This document shows, one piece after another, positions 8,066 to 16,572 of a DNA stretch of 64,000 bases (position 1 is its first letter; every line of letters begins with the position of its first letter). A program made the position numbers and the translations under genes. Below the pieces are notes generated by a model. That model saw only the letters and a program-made list of their open reading frames with translations, was not told the origin of the DNA and did no database searches. The DNA is taken from assembly GCF_041435435.1 (NCBI RefSeq), contig NZ_CP108494.1, positions 4,684,501-4,748,500 on the forward strand, in the 5' to 3' direction. Origin of the DNA: Streptomyces sp. NBC_01241. GTDB taxonomy: Bacteria; Actinomycetota; Actinomycetes; Streptomycetales; Streptomycetaceae.

Positions 8066-8421
8066 ATGCGGGCGAACGGCCAGCCCGTGACCAAACGCCT
8101 GATCTTCAGTGGGCCCAACGGCGGGCACGTCTGGCGTACGTCGCTGAACGAGGACCACTGGAAGCCCGCCCTCGCGAAGGTCGGCGTCATCCCGAAGGCC
8201 GAGAGCCGCGAGCACGCCGCCGCCCGCGAGCACGGCATGCACGCCCTGCGGCACTTCTACGCGTCCGTCCTCCTGGACGGACGCGAGAGCATCAAGGCCG
8301 TGAGCGAGTACCTCGGGCACTCCGACCCTGGCCTGACCCTGAAGGGCTCATGCCCAGTAGCCGGGACCGCGCCCGGAAGGCTCTCGGCCAGGCGCTCCGG
8401 CCGCAAGGCTCGGGGGACTGA
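8066..8421 (+). pseudogene. Second tyrosine integrase fragment, catalytic tyrosine lost
   Basis: The reading PVTKRLIFSGPNGGHVWRTSLN..HALRHFYASVLLDG..EYLGHSDPGLTL parallels the fragment at 6332-6696, clearly a paralogue. After GLTL a small deletion removes the segment that should hold the catalytic tyrosine (RVYAH in the sister copy) and shifts the frame; the family's LMPSSRDRARKALG continues in another frame to a stop at 8421. The N-terminal half is absent. Two diverged copies point to two insertion events at one site. Confidence 0.78.
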
Positions 8422-8449
8422 GGGCCCACAGTGGGCCCGGGCCGTGAAA

Positions 8450-8488
8450 ATGCCCCCGATCCGCACCATAAGCGCAGGTCGGGGGCAT
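8450..8488 (-). terminator. Hairpin terminator of gpmA
   Basis: ATGCCCCCGA (8450-8459) pairs perfectly with TCGGGGGCAT (8479-8488), just downstream of the gpmA stop on the minus strand. Confidence 0.8.
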
Positions 8489-8499
8489 GATCACGCCAC

Positions 8500-9261
8500 C
8501 TACTTCTTCTTGCCCTGGTTCTTCACGGCCTCGATGGCGGCCTTCGCCGCGTCCGGGTCGAGGTACGTGCCGCCCGGCTTGACCGGGCGGAAGTCGGCGT
8601 CCAGCTCGTAGGCGAGCGGGATGCCGGTCGGGATGTTCAGGCCCGCGATGTCGGCGTCGGAGATGCCGTCGAGGTGCTTGACCAGGGCGCGGAGGCTGTT
8701 GCCGTGGGCGGCGACCAGGACCGTGCGGCCGGCCAGGAGGTCCGGGACGATGCCGTCGTACCAGTACGGCAGCATGCGGACGACGACGTCCTTGAGGCAC
8801 TCGGTGCGCGGGCGCAGCTCCGGCGGGATCGTCGCGTAGCGCGGGTCGTCGCTCTGGGAGAACTCGGTGCCGTCCTCCAGGGCGGGCGGCGGGGTGTCGT
8901 ACGAGCGGCGCCAGAGCATGAACTGCTCCTCGCCGAACTCGGCGAGCGTCTGCGCCTTGTCCTTGCCCTGCAGGGCGCCGTAGTGGCGCTCGTTCAGCCG
9001 CCAGGAGCGGTGGACGGGGATCCAGTGGCGGTCCGCGGATTCCAGCGCGAGCTGCGCGGTGCGGATGGCGCGCTTCTGGAGGGAGGTGTGCAGGACGTCG
9101 GGGAGCAGGCCGGCGTCCTTGAGCAGCTCACCGCCGCGGACTGCTTCCTTCTCGCCCTTCTCGGTGAGGTTGACGTCCACCCAGCCGGTGAACAGGTTTT
9201 TCGCGTTCCATTCGCTCTCGCCGTGGCGGAGGAGGATCAGCTTGTACGGTGCGTCGGCCAT
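8500..9261 (-). CDS. gpmA: 2,3-bisphosphoglycerate-dependent phosphoglycerate mutase
   Basis: The 253-residue protein interconverts 3- and 2-phosphoglycerate in glycolysis through a phosphohistidine. The signature LLRHGESEWN places the catalytic His at residue 13; LNERHYG carries the conserved acidic residue, and VAAHGNSLRAL the second His. The length and the Lys-rich C-terminus (NQGKKK) are usual for the cytoplasmic actinobacterial enzyme. It is transcribed alone on the minus strand, with a strong hairpin just after the stop. The decayed integrase ends only 79 nt beyond its stop, so the insertion zone begins right at this core gene. Confidence 0.97.
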   Translation of the reverse strand: MADAPYKLILLRHGESEWNAKNLFTGWVDVNLTEKGEKEAVRGGELLKDAGLLPDVLHTSLQKRAIRTAQLALESADRHWIPVHRSWRLNERHYGALQGKDKAQTLAEFGEEQFMLWRRSYDTPPPALEDGTEFSQSDDPRYATIPPELRPRTECLKDVVVRMLPYWYDGIVPDLLAGRTVLVAAHGNSLRALVKHLDGISDADIAGLNIPTGIPLAYELDADFRPVKPGGTYLDPDAAKAAIEAVKNQGKKK

Positions 9262-9509
9262 GGCTCCGAGCGTAATCGACGCCGTACGGGCGCTGCGCGG
9301 CCGGTCACGGAGCGGACAGGCGCGGGGAGCAGGCGGGGATGGATGGGGGACGCGGGGCGGACGAGGGGGGTGTGACGGGCTCGGGGGCGTGACGATTGAC
9401 GGGCGGCGTCAATTGAGTAGCGGACCGGAATCCGGGGTTCGTAATGTTCGGGTGACTGTCGGACCTCTTACCGATGGTGTCCGTTCTGTACTTCCCTGGG
9501 GGATTCCGT

Positions 9510-10838
9510 ATGTCTGTCGCCGGTTTCAGACGGGCCGCACGTGAATCCGTGTCCGGTCTCCCCAGGGAGTTCTGGTGGCTGTGGACCAGCACGCTGGTCA
9601 ACCGCCTCGGGGCGTTCGTCGCGACGTTCATGGCGCTCTACCTGACCCTGGACCGGGGCTACTCCGCCTCGTACGCCGGTCTGGTCGCGGCGCTGCACGG
9701 GCTCGGCGGGGTCGTCTCCTCGCTCGGGGCGGGGGTGATGACCGACCGGCTCGGCCGGCGGCCGACCATGCTCATCGCGCAGACCTCGACCGCCGTGTCC
9801 GTGGCCGTCCTCGGGTTCATGGTCCACCCGGTGGCGATCGCGGGCGTCGCCTTCGTCGTCGGCATGGCCAGCAACGCCTCGCGGCCCGCCGTGCAGGCCA
9901 TGATGGCGGACATCGTCCGGCCCGAGGACCGGGTGCGGGCGTTCTCGCTCAACTACTGGGCGATCAACCTCGGCTTCGCCGTCTCCTCGGCCGGGGCCGG
10001 GTTCGTCGCCGAGTACAGCTATCTCGCCGGGTTCCTGGGCGAGGCCGCGATGACGCTGGCCTGCGCCTTCGTCGTCTTCATGAAGGTGCCCGAGTCGCGG
10101 CCCGAGAAGGCGGCGGCGGTGCCCGGCCGCGCGGTCGGCGGCGCGGACGAGGTCCGGCTCTCCACGGTGCTGCGTGACGGACGGTTCATGAGCGTCGTCG
10201 GGCTGTCCTTCGTGATCGCGCTGATCTTCCAGCAGGGGTACGTGGGGCTGCCGGTGGCCATGGGGGCGGACGGGTTCTCCAGCTCCGACTTCGGTACCGC
10301 CGTCGCCGTCAACGGGGTGCTGATCGTGGTGCTCCAGATCCCGGTCACCCGCTTCATCCAGCACCGCGATCCGCGCCGGCTGCTCGTCGTGTCGTCGCTG
10401 CTCGCGGGGTACGGGTTCGGGCTGACCGTGTTCGCCGGGTCCGTCGCCGTGTACGCGCTGACCATCTGCGTCTGGACGGTCGCCGAGATCGTCAACTCGC
10501 CGATCCAGACCGGGCTCGTGGTCCGGCTCTCGCCGGCCCAGGGCCGCGGCCGCTATCAAGGCATGTACACGATGTCCTGGTCCGCGGCGGCGTTGATCGC
10601 ACCACTGATGTCGGGTGTGGTGATCGACCGCTTCGGCGCGGAGTGGCTGTGGGGCACCTGCGCCGTCCTGGGGACCGGGGCCGCGCTCGGGTACTGGCTG
10701 CTGATGCGGAATCTGCCGGGGGAGGACGGGGCGGCCTCCGGGGGCGGCAGCCGGGTGGCGGAGAGCGGCGGGGGCGAGGGGAGCGGTGTCCCCGCCGCCG
10801 GGGCCGGTGCCGAGCCTTCCGTCGAGCCGGCGGGCTGA
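9510..10838 (+). CDS. MFS transporter
   Basis: The 442-residue protein shows the 12-helix major facilitator pattern: helix 1 begins after PREFWWLWTSTL, and the loop 2-3 motif A is visible near residues 75-90 (GVMTDRLGRRPTML). A second set of six helices follows a central cytoplasmic loop near 205-225. The tail after about 410 is Gly/Ser/Glu-rich and probably disordered. I chose the ATG at 9510 because GGGGGA precedes it; an in-frame ATG at 9474 has no ribosome site. The substrate is unknown; this layout is common in drug or metabolite exporters. A 15-bp hairpin follows. Confidence 0.88.
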   Translation: MSVAGFRRAARESVSGLPREFWWLWTSTLVNRLGAFVATFMALYLTLDRGYSASYAGLVAALHGLGGVVSSLGAGVMTDRLGRRPTMLIAQTSTAVSVAVLGFMVHPVAIAGVAFVVGMASNASRPAVQAMMADIVRPEDRVRAFSLNYWAINLGFAVSSAGAGFVAEYSYLAGFLGEAAMTLACAFVVFMKVPESRPEKAAAVPGRAVGGADEVRLSTVLRDGRFMSVVGLSFVIALIFQQGYVGLPVAMGADGFSSSDFGTAVAVNGVLIVVLQIPVTRFIQHRDPRRLLVVSSLLAGYGFGLTVFAGSVAVYALTICVWTVAEIVNSPIQTGLVVRLSPAQGRGRYQGMYTMSWSAAALIAPLMSGVVIDRFGAEWLWGTCAVLGTGAALGYWLLMRNLPGEDGAASGGGSRVAESGGGEGSGVPAAGAGAEPSVEPAG

Positions 10839-11002
10839 GACCGAACGAGGCGGGCCGGGGCGAGGCTGAGCGAAACGGACTGGGATGGGACGGGACGGGC
10901 CGGGGCGGCAGCGCGACAACCGCCCGGCCGTCCCGGCCCGTCCCGCCCGCCTGCTCGCGGTTACGGGGCCGTGCTCGCCGCGCCGGCTGTCGCGGCCGGC
11001 GA

Positions 11003-11042
11003 GCCCCGCGCGGAGCAGCGAGCAGCCTGCTCCGCGCGGGGC
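11003..11042. terminator. Bidirectional hairpin between MFS gene and Cys-rich gene
   Basis: GCCCCGCGCGGAGCA (11003-11017) and TGCTCCGCGCGGGGC (11028-11042) form a perfect 15-bp stem with a 10-nt loop between two convergent genes. Confidence 0.8.
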
Positions 11043-11067
11043 GCCCTTCGGCTTCCGTGACGGCCGG

Positions 11068-11217
11068 TCAGCCGCAGCAGCCACCGCACTGGCACGGGGC
11101 CCCGGACTGGCAGCCGCATCCGCAGCCCGAGCCGCAGCCGCAGGCGCCGAGCACGGTCAGGTGCACCACGTCGGCGGGTGCCTCCTGCTGGGGGTCGGTC
11201 GTGGGGGAATCGGTCAT
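11068..11217 (-). CDS. Small Cys-rich, metallothionein-like protein
   Basis: The 49-residue protein has nine cysteines packed into its last 25 residues in C-x-C and C-C pairs (ACGCGSGCGCGCQSG, then PCQCGGCCG), a composition suited to binding soft metals such as copper, zinc or nickel. The N-terminal half is acidic and neutral (MTDSPTTDPQQEAP). A near-perfect ribosome site, GAGGAGGA, lies 4 nt before the ATG at 11217, which makes this short frame convincing. It is a single gene next to phoU with no recognisable operator. A metal-storage role is inference from composition alone. Confidence 0.72.
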   Translation of the reverse strand: MTDSPTTDPQQEAPADVVHLTVLGACGCGSGCGCGCQSGAPCQCGGCCG

Positions 11218-11496
11218 GGTTCCTCCTCTGGACGTACGACAGGGCCGTACGCCACAGCGACGCGCGCACGACCGGGGCGTACGGACAAGACGTGCCGCCC
11301 CACCCCATTGCACGCCCACCCGGGCGGGCGCATCAACGGCGCACACGCGCAGAGACACATGTGCGACCGAATGCGACCGCGTACGCCCGGCAACCCTGCG
11401 TCACGGCCCCACGGTCTGGCGGCCTCATGTTCCCCACACGCCCCGACAGCCCCCCCATCCGCCACGACACTCGCACCCGCCCCGACAGCAGCCCCG
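11218..11496. other. Gap between the Cys-rich gene and phoU
   Basis: No gene or clear hairpin was recognised; the only evident function is as promoter region of the Cys-rich gene and 3' region of phoU. Confidence 0.5.
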
Positions 11497-12177
11497 CTAC
11501 GCGCCCTCCACCGCCGCCTGCTGCTGCTGGATCTCGTCGGCGTGCTCACCCGTCACCAGGTAGACGACCCGCTTGGCGACCGACACCGCGTGGTCGGCGA
11601 AGCGCTCGTAGTAGCGGCCGAGCAGCGTCACGTCGACGGCCGTCTCGATGCCGTGCTTCCAGCGGTCGTCCATCAGGTGCTGGAACAGCGTGCGGTGCAG
11701 CAGGTCCATCTCGTCGTCGTCCTGCTCCAGCTGAAGCGCCAGATCGACGTCCTTGGTGATGATCACCTCGGCGGCCTTGGCCATCAGACGCTGCGCCAGC
11801 TGCCCCATCTCCAGAATGGTGGCGTGCAGGTCGTGCGGCACCGCCGATTCCGGGAACCGCAGCCGGGCCAGCTTGGCGACATGCTGGGCGAGGTCCCCGG
11901 AGCGCTCCAGGTCGGCGCTCATCCGCAGCGACGTGACCACGATCCGCAGATCCGTCGCCACGGGCTGCTGGCGCGCGAGCAGGGCGATGGCCCGCGCCTC
12001 CAGGTCGTGCTGGAGGTCGTCGACCTTCTGGTCCGCGGCGATCACGCTCTCCGCGAGCTTGAGATCGGCGTCGAGCATGGACGTCGTCGCCCGGCCGATC
12101 GCCGACCCGACGAGCCGGGCCATCTCGACCAGTCCCTCGCCGATCGAGTCGAGTTCCTCGTGGTAGGCGTCACGCAT
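11497..12177 (-). CDS. phoU: Phosphate regulator PhoU
   Basis: The 226-residue protein has the all-helical two-repeat PhoU fold, with the characteristic metal-binding-type motifs EELDSIGEGLVEMARLVG at the N-terminus and 'ERSGDLAQHVAKLA' and 'YYERFADHAVSVAKRV' in the repeats. PhoU dampens the PhoR-PhoP phosphate signal and modulates phosphate uptake. It is divergent from phoR-phoP across a 198-nt intergenic region holding a PHO box, the standard Streptomyces arrangement, so it is probably itself PhoP-controlled. The ATG at 12177 has AGAGGGAC upstream. Confidence 0.96.
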   Translation of the reverse strand: MRDAYHEELDSIGEGLVEMARLVGSAIGRATTSMLDADLKLAESVIAADQKVDDLQHDLEARAIALLARQQPVATDLRIVVTSLRMSADLERSGDLAQHVAKLARLRFPESAVPHDLHATILEMGQLAQRLMAKAAEVIITKDVDLALQLEQDDDEMDLLHRTLFQHLMDDRWKHGIETAVDVTLLGRYYERFADHAVSVAKRVVYLVTGEHADEIQQQQAAVEGA

Positions 12178-12269
12178 GGAAGTCCCTCTCCAGTCCTCTG
12201 TCTAAGGCCGGGGCCAGGTATGAACCCCACGCTGCCACCTTGGGCGGCGTACGCGTCGGGTTCCGGCCG

Positions 12270-12302
12270 ACCAAGTGAACCAACCCTTGCCCCTCGGTGA
12301 AC
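12270..12302 (-). promoter_or_regulatory. PHO box (PhoP-binding direct repeats) between phoU and phoR
   Basis: Read on the minus strand, three consecutive 11-nt units are GTTCACCGAGG, GGCAAGGGTTG and GTTCACTTGGT. The outer two match the PHO-box unit (GTTCA plus pyrimidine-rich tail) and the middle is degenerate. They occupy the promoter region shared by divergent phoU and phoR-phoP, indicating autoregulation by PhoP. Confidence 0.8.
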
Positions 12303-12375
12303 TCTGGGCGACGAGTGTTCGGATAGGCGCTCGGATGGCTGGGAGAGTCCTCCCGGACCCGCATAACCTTGACGT

Positions 12376-13650
12376 ATGGACGTGAACGCGGCAGTCGCCG
12401 CAGCTGCGGCGATCGGCGGTGCGTGTACCGGCGTGATCGCCATGCTGGCGTTCCGCTGGAGCGAGCGCGACCAGAAGAAGCCGACGCGCACGTCCTTGCG
12501 GCCCGACAGCAACGCCCCCCTTCCTCCGGGGGTGGACACGGTCCTGTCCGTGCTCAGCTCCTCCGCGGTCGTGCTCGACGAGAGCGACAGCGTGGTCAAG
12601 GCCAGCTCCGCCGCCTATGCGCTGGGACTGGTCAGGGGCGGGAGGCTCGCCGTCGAGGCGATGCTGACCATGGCCCGCGACACCCGTCGTGACGGTGAGA
12701 TACGCCAGGTCGAACTGGACCTTCCCCGGCGCGGTACGGGGCGCGGCGAGGCCCTCGCGGTCTCCGCCCGGGTAGCCCCGCTGGGCTCCCGGCTGGTGCT
12801 TCTGCTGGTCGAGGACCTCACCGAGGCCCGCCGTATCGAAGCGGTACGGCGGGACTTCGTCGCCAACGTCAGCCATGAGCTCAAGACCCCGGTCGGCGCG
12901 CTCTCGCTGCTCTCCGAGGCCGTGATGGACGCCTCCGACGACCCGGAGGCGGTGGAGCGGTTCGCGGGGCGGATGCAGATCGAGGCGACCAGGCTGACCA
13001 ACCTCGTACAGGAGATCATCGACCTCTCCCGGGTGCAGAACGACGACCCGCTGGAGGACGCCGAGCCGGTCCGGGTGGACGAGCTGGTGGCCGAGGCCAT
13101 CGACCGCTGCCGCCAGCAGGCCGGCTCGAAACAGATCACCATGGCGTCGGGCGGCACCGCGGAGCTCCGTATCTGGGGCAACCGCGGCCAGCTCGCCGCG
13201 GCGCTCGGCAATCTCGTCGAGAACGCCGTCAACTACAGCCCCGCCCGTACCCGAGTGGGCATCGCCGCCAGGCGGCTGTCCGTACCCGGCGGGGACCAGA
13301 TCGAGATAGCCGTGACCGACCAGGGCATCGGCATCTCGGAGAAGGACCGCGAGCGGGTCTTCGAACGCTTCTACCGCGTCGACCCGGCCCGCTCACGGGC
13401 CACCGGTGGCACCGGCCTCGGCCTCGCCATCGTCAAGCACGTGGCCGCCTCGCACGGCGGGGAGGTCACGGTCTGGAGCTCGGAGGGCCAGGGCTCCACC
13501 TTCACCCTGCGGCTGCCCGAAGCGGGCTCCGTACGGGAACGCGACCGCAGCCCGGGCGGACCACTCATCGTCAACGGCGACGAGGGCCCCTACGGACCCG
13601 CTCACCCCGACACCCCCGAACCATTTCCTGCCCCGGAGGTCCTTCCGTGA
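12376..13650 (+). CDS. phoR: Phosphate-sensing histidine kinase PhoR
   Basis: The 424-residue sensor kinase has a single membrane segment near residues 4-25 (AAVAAAAAIGGACTGVIAML), a PAS-like region at about 50-145, the HisKA phosphorylation site NVSHELKTP with His167, and an HATPase_c domain with N box (NLVENAVNYSP), DQGIGI and GGTGLGLAI boxes. It phosphorylates PhoP when phosphate is scarce. The C-terminal ~40 residues are Pro/Asp-rich. Its stop overlaps the start of phoP (GTGA), so the two are translationally coupled. Upstream lies the PHO box shared with phoU. Confidence 0.95.
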   Translation: MDVNAAVAAAAAIGGACTGVIAMLAFRWSERDQKKPTRTSLRPDSNAPLPPGVDTVLSVLSSSAVVLDESDSVVKASSAAYALGLVRGGRLAVEAMLTMARDTRRDGEIRQVELDLPRRGTGRGEALAVSARVAPLGSRLVLLLVEDLTEARRIEAVRRDFVANVSHELKTPVGALSLLSEAVMDASDDPEAVERFAGRMQIEATRLTNLVQEIIDLSRVQNDDPLEDAEPVRVDELVAEAIDRCRQQAGSKQITMASGGTAELRIWGNRGQLAAALGNLVENAVNYSPARTRVGIAARRLSVPGGDQIEIAVTDQGIGISEKDRERVFERFYRVDPARSRATGGTGLGLAIVKHVAASHGGEVTVWSSEGQGSTFTLRLPEAGSVRERDRSPGGPLIVNGDEGPYGPAHPDTPEPFPAPEVLP

Positions 13651-14327
13651 CCCGAGTGCTTGTCGTCGAGGATGAGGAATCCTTCAGCGACGCCCTGTCG
13701 TACATGCTCCGCAAGGAGGGCTTCGAAGTCGCCATCGCGGCGACGGGCCCGGACGGCCTCGACGAGTTCGAGCGCAACGGCGCCGATCTCGTGCTGCTCG
13801 ACCTGATGCTGCCGGGCCTGCCCGGTACGGAGGTCTGCCGTCAGCTGCGCAGCCGTTCCAACGTCCCCGTGATCATGGTCACGGCCAAGGACAGCGAGAT
13901 CGACAAGGTCGTCGGCCTGGAAATAGGAGCCGACGACTACGTCACCAAGCCGTTCTCCTCGCGGGAGCTCGTCGCCCGCATCCGCGCGGTGCTGCGCCGC
14001 CGCGGTGAGCCGGAGGAGGTCACGCCGGCCGCCCTGGAGGCGGGCCCGGTCCGGATGGACGTGGACCGCCACGTCGTCACGGTCTCCGGCGGCAAGGTCG
14101 ACCTCCCGCTCAAGGAGTTCGACCTGCTGGAGATGCTGCTGCGCAACGCGGGCCGGGTCCTGACCCGCATGCAGCTGATCGACCGGGTCTGGGGCGCGGA
14201 CTACGTGGGCGACACCAAGACCCTCGACGTCCACGTCAAGCGCCTGCGCGCCAAGATCGAGCCCGACCCGGGCGCGCCGCGCTTCCTGGTGACGGTGCGG
14301 GGCCTGGGGTACAAGTTCGAGCCGTAG
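13647..14327 (+). CDS. phoP: Phosphate response regulator PhoP (OmpR family)
   Basis: The 226-residue regulator has a receiver domain (about 1-120) with the phospho-acceptor Asp52 in LVLLDLMLPG, the conserved Thr/Lys (VTAKD and VTKPFSS), and a C-terminal winged-helix DNA-binding domain (about 130-225, ending YVGDTKTLDVHVKRLRAK and VRGLGYKFEP). It binds PHO boxes such as the one at 12270-12302. The GTG start overlaps the phoR stop by 4 nt. A 15-bp hairpin follows the gene. Confidence 0.96.
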   Translation: MTRVLVVEDEESFSDALSYMLRKEGFEVAIAATGPDGLDEFERNGADLVLLDLMLPGLPGTEVCRQLRSRSNVPVIMVTAKDSEIDKVVGLEIGADDYVTKPFSSRELVARIRAVLRRRGEPEEVTPAALEAGPVRMDVDRHVVTVSGGKVDLPLKEFDLLEMLLRNAGRVLTRMQLIDRVWGADYVGDTKTLDVHVKRLRAKIEPDPGAPRFLVTVRGLGYKFEP

Positions 14328-14343
14328 GCCGGCCCGTACACGA

Positions 14344-14384
14344 CGGCGGAGGGCGCCCCCCGAAAGGGAGGGCGCCCTCCGCCG
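14344..14384. terminator. Bidirectional hairpin between phoP and the lipoprotein gene
   Basis: CGGCGGAGGGCGCCC (14344-14358) pairs with GGGCGCCCTCCGCCG (14370-14384); the two flanking genes converge here. Confidence 0.85.
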
Positions 14385-14426
14385 TTCACGTGCCTGGGTA
14401 CGCGCGTACCCGCGTAGGTCGGCCCG

Positions 14427-15092
14427 TCAGCCGGTCTGCGCCGAGGCGGACGCGGCGTCGGTCGGGGTGACCGCCTCGTCCGTGGAGCCGGAACCGGACT
14501 CGGCCCCGGGCTCGCCCGGCGTCCCCGGCGTCGCGGAGGCGGAACCGGAAGGCGTTGCGGGCGACGGCGCCACCGGCAACGAACTCGGGCCGAAGCCCGT
14601 GAAGTAGCTGGTCGCCGGAACGACGAGCGCGCCGAGCGGGATCTCCCCCGTCGAGCTGAACTTGAAGACGACGGCCTGCACATTGCCCGCCTGCGCGGCC
14701 TCGCGGCCCTTCTCGATCACGGCGGACGCGTTGCCCTTGCCGCCGAGGACCACCTTGCCGCCGGCCGGGACCACGACGGGCCCCGCGCCCCCGGCGGCGT
14801 GCAGCTGCACCGCGGCGCTCGTACCCGGCAGGGTGATGGCGTCCAGGGTCTGCTGCTTGGTGCCGTTGTTGAAGAGCGTCGCGGAGACGACGGCAGGGCC
14901 CTCGGCGTTGCGCTCGGGCTGGGTGATCACGTTCGCGTTCTGGATGCTGATGTCACCGGACCTGGCGGCAGCACTGTCCGGCCTGACCTTGAGCGTCGCT
15001 GCGTCATTGCCCGCACCGCACGCGGCGAGCGAGGCGATCGAGAACACGATGGCTGTGGCGGCGAGAGCGCCGTGTCGAAGGCTGCGGCTCAC
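14427..15092 (-). CDS. Exported lipoprotein (DUF461-like)
   Basis: The 221-residue protein has a lipoprotein signal: basic start, hydrophobic core and a lipobox SLAAC near residues 21-25, so it is expected on the outer face of the membrane. The mature region (about 30-165) is beta-rich with NGTKQQTLDAITLPG, similar to the DUF461 group whose fold resembles periplasmic copper chaperones, but I see no Met/His copper motif. The tail from about 170 is Pro/Ser/Thr/Glu-rich. It has the place of a conserved lipoprotein beside phoRP in Streptomyces. Function unknown. Confidence 0.8.
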   Translation of the reverse strand: MSRSLRHGALAATAIVFSIASLAACGAGNDAATLKVRPDSAAARSGDISIQNANVITQPERNAEGPAVVSATLFNNGTKQQTLDAITLPGTSAAVQLHAAGGAGPVVVPAGGKVVLGGKGNASAVIEKGREAAQAGNVQAVVFKFSSTGEIPLGALVVPATSYFTGFGPSSLPVAPSPATPSGSASATPGTPGEPGAESGSGSTDEAVTPTDAASASAQTG

Positions 15093-15362
15093 GGCGGCGG
15101 CAACTCCTTGATCGTTCGGACTGCGGACGGGAGGGGCGAGCGGCGTAAAGCCGCCCTAAGGGTCTGTCAGCGGCCTTAGGCTACCGAGCCGTCTCTCCCG
15201 CCCCGCACCCGACCCGCCCCTACGCGCTCCTTCGTGTTCCGGCACTCCCCGGGGCCGGTGCCGTTCGGGACCCGCCCCGGGGCCGGGGTTCCCGGAACGG
15301 GGCACCGCCGAACCATCCGAAACCATCGACACGTGCCGTTCGCATATCGCGGGTGATCAATT

Positions 15363-15396
15363 CATGGAGCGCGTCATGGAGCGCGTCATGGAGCGT
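15363..15396. repeat. 12-bp tandem repeat, almost three copies
   Basis: CATGGAGCGCGT occurs at 15363 and 15375 and again, truncated after ten bases, at 15387. It encodes nothing recognisable. Confidence 0.85.
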
Positions 15397-15435
15397 GGCG
15401 CATTCCGTTCGCATTAACCGATCGCATCGGAGTGC

Positions 15436-15455
15436 TGATCAATATCCATTGATCA
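15436..15455. promoter_or_regulatory. Perfect 8-4-8 palindrome upstream of carD
   Basis: TGATCAAT-ATCC-ATTGATCA is a perfect inverted repeat 303 bp before carD. A single half site, TGATCAATTC, lies nearby at about 15354. The symmetry suits a dimeric repressor, which I cannot name. Confidence 0.45.
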
Positions 15456-15757
15456 ACCACACGTGCGTCCGAGCGGGTGATCGATCTCCGAACGGAGTAC
15501 GTAAAGTTCATCATCCTGAACCAGGCAAAACGGGACGTTCAACCACTTCGGGGCCGGGTTCCGGTGTGTGTGACGTGCGTGTTTCGCCTCGCCCGTACAG
15601 CCGCTCCGACCTGCGAATACCGTCCCCCGTGAGCCTTCCGCAGCACGTACGTGTTGCTGTTGTCAAGCCCTGAGATATGCCCTGACCTGCGAAAACGCCA
15701 TTCAGGAGAAGCTGTTCTCGTGTTACTCTTGATAGCCACGGAAGGGGTACCTGTCAC

Positions 15758-16240
15758 ATGACGTTCAAGGTTGGCGACACCGTGGTCTATCCCCATCACG
15801 GGGCCGCGCTGATCGAGGCTATCGAAACTCGCCAGATCAAAGGCGTGGACAAGACCTACTTGGTGCTCAAGGTCGCCCAGGGCGACTTGACGGTTCGTGT
15901 GCCGGCGGACAATGCGGAGTTCGTGGGCGTACGCGATGTGGTCGGGCAGGAGGGGCTGGACCGGGTCTTCGAAGTGCTGCGCGCACCGTATGCCGAAGAG
16001 CCGACGAACTGGTCCCGGCGCTACAAGGCAAATCTGGAGAAGCTCGCCTCCGGCGATGTCATCAAGGTCGCCGAAGTGGTTCGCGACCTGTGGCGTCGTG
16101 AGCGCGAGCGCGGACTCTCCGCAGGTGAGAAGCGGATGCTCGCCAAGGCTCGCCAGATTCTGGTGAGCGAGCTCGCTCTCGCGGAGAACACGAACGAGGA
16201 CAAGGCCGAGGCTCTGCTCGACGAGGTACTCGCGTCCTGA
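15758..16240 (+). CDS. carD: CarD-type transcription regulator
   Basis: The 160-residue protein has the RNA-polymerase-interacting CarD/RID Tudor-like domain at about 1-60 (KVGDTVVYPHHGAALIEAIE) and a helical C-terminal DNA-binding part with the conserved tryptophan in EVVRDLWRRERERGL near residues 100-114. It stabilises open promoter complexes, chiefly at stable-RNA promoters. GGAAGGGG precedes the ATG. It sits directly upstream of ispD-ispF, as in other Streptomyces. Confidence 0.96.
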   Translation: MTFKVGDTVVYPHHGAALIEAIETRQIKGVDKTYLVLKVAQGDLTVRVPADNAEFVGVRDVVGQEGLDRVFEVLRAPYAEEPTNWSRRYKANLEKLASGDVIKVAEVVRDLWRRERERGLSAGEKRMLAKARQILVSELALAENTNEDKAEALLDEVLAS

Positions 16241-16572
16241 ACCGGCTCACGCCGACCGTAAATAATGTGCCGCGGTGCCCGCTGACAACCGTATTCACGG
16301 GATGTTGTCGGGCGCTGCGGCATGTTGGATTCGGCCACGGCATGGCCGGATTTCGCCCCGACTCACCGATGCGTTGGCTTCATCGGCAATCCCCCGGATA
16401 CGTTGCTCGCGATCTTGCGCAGCCGATCCCGAGCGGCCGGTGCGGCGTGTCCGTCGTCGACCGGGTGTCACGGAAAGGGCCCGGTCGAGTCATGGCGTGG
16501 CGCCCGGCTCGCTTGTGGCCATACCCATGTCGGCCGTGGAAACAAACATGCCGAAGCTTCGGAGTGCAACCG
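16241..16572. other. carD-ispD intergenic region
   Basis: 332 bp with open but unconvincing readings in all plus frames. No repeat or strong hairpin was seen; presumably holds the ispD promoter. Confidence 0.5.

Larger units (their letters stand above)
15093..15757. other. Long non-coding region upstream of carD
   Basis: About 665 bp without a convincing gene. It contains a 12-bp tandem repeat (15363-15396) and a 20-bp palindrome (15436-15455), listed separately, and is AT-richer than its neighbours, as promoter regions are. The last 60 bp lead to the carD ribosome site. Confidence 0.6.
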
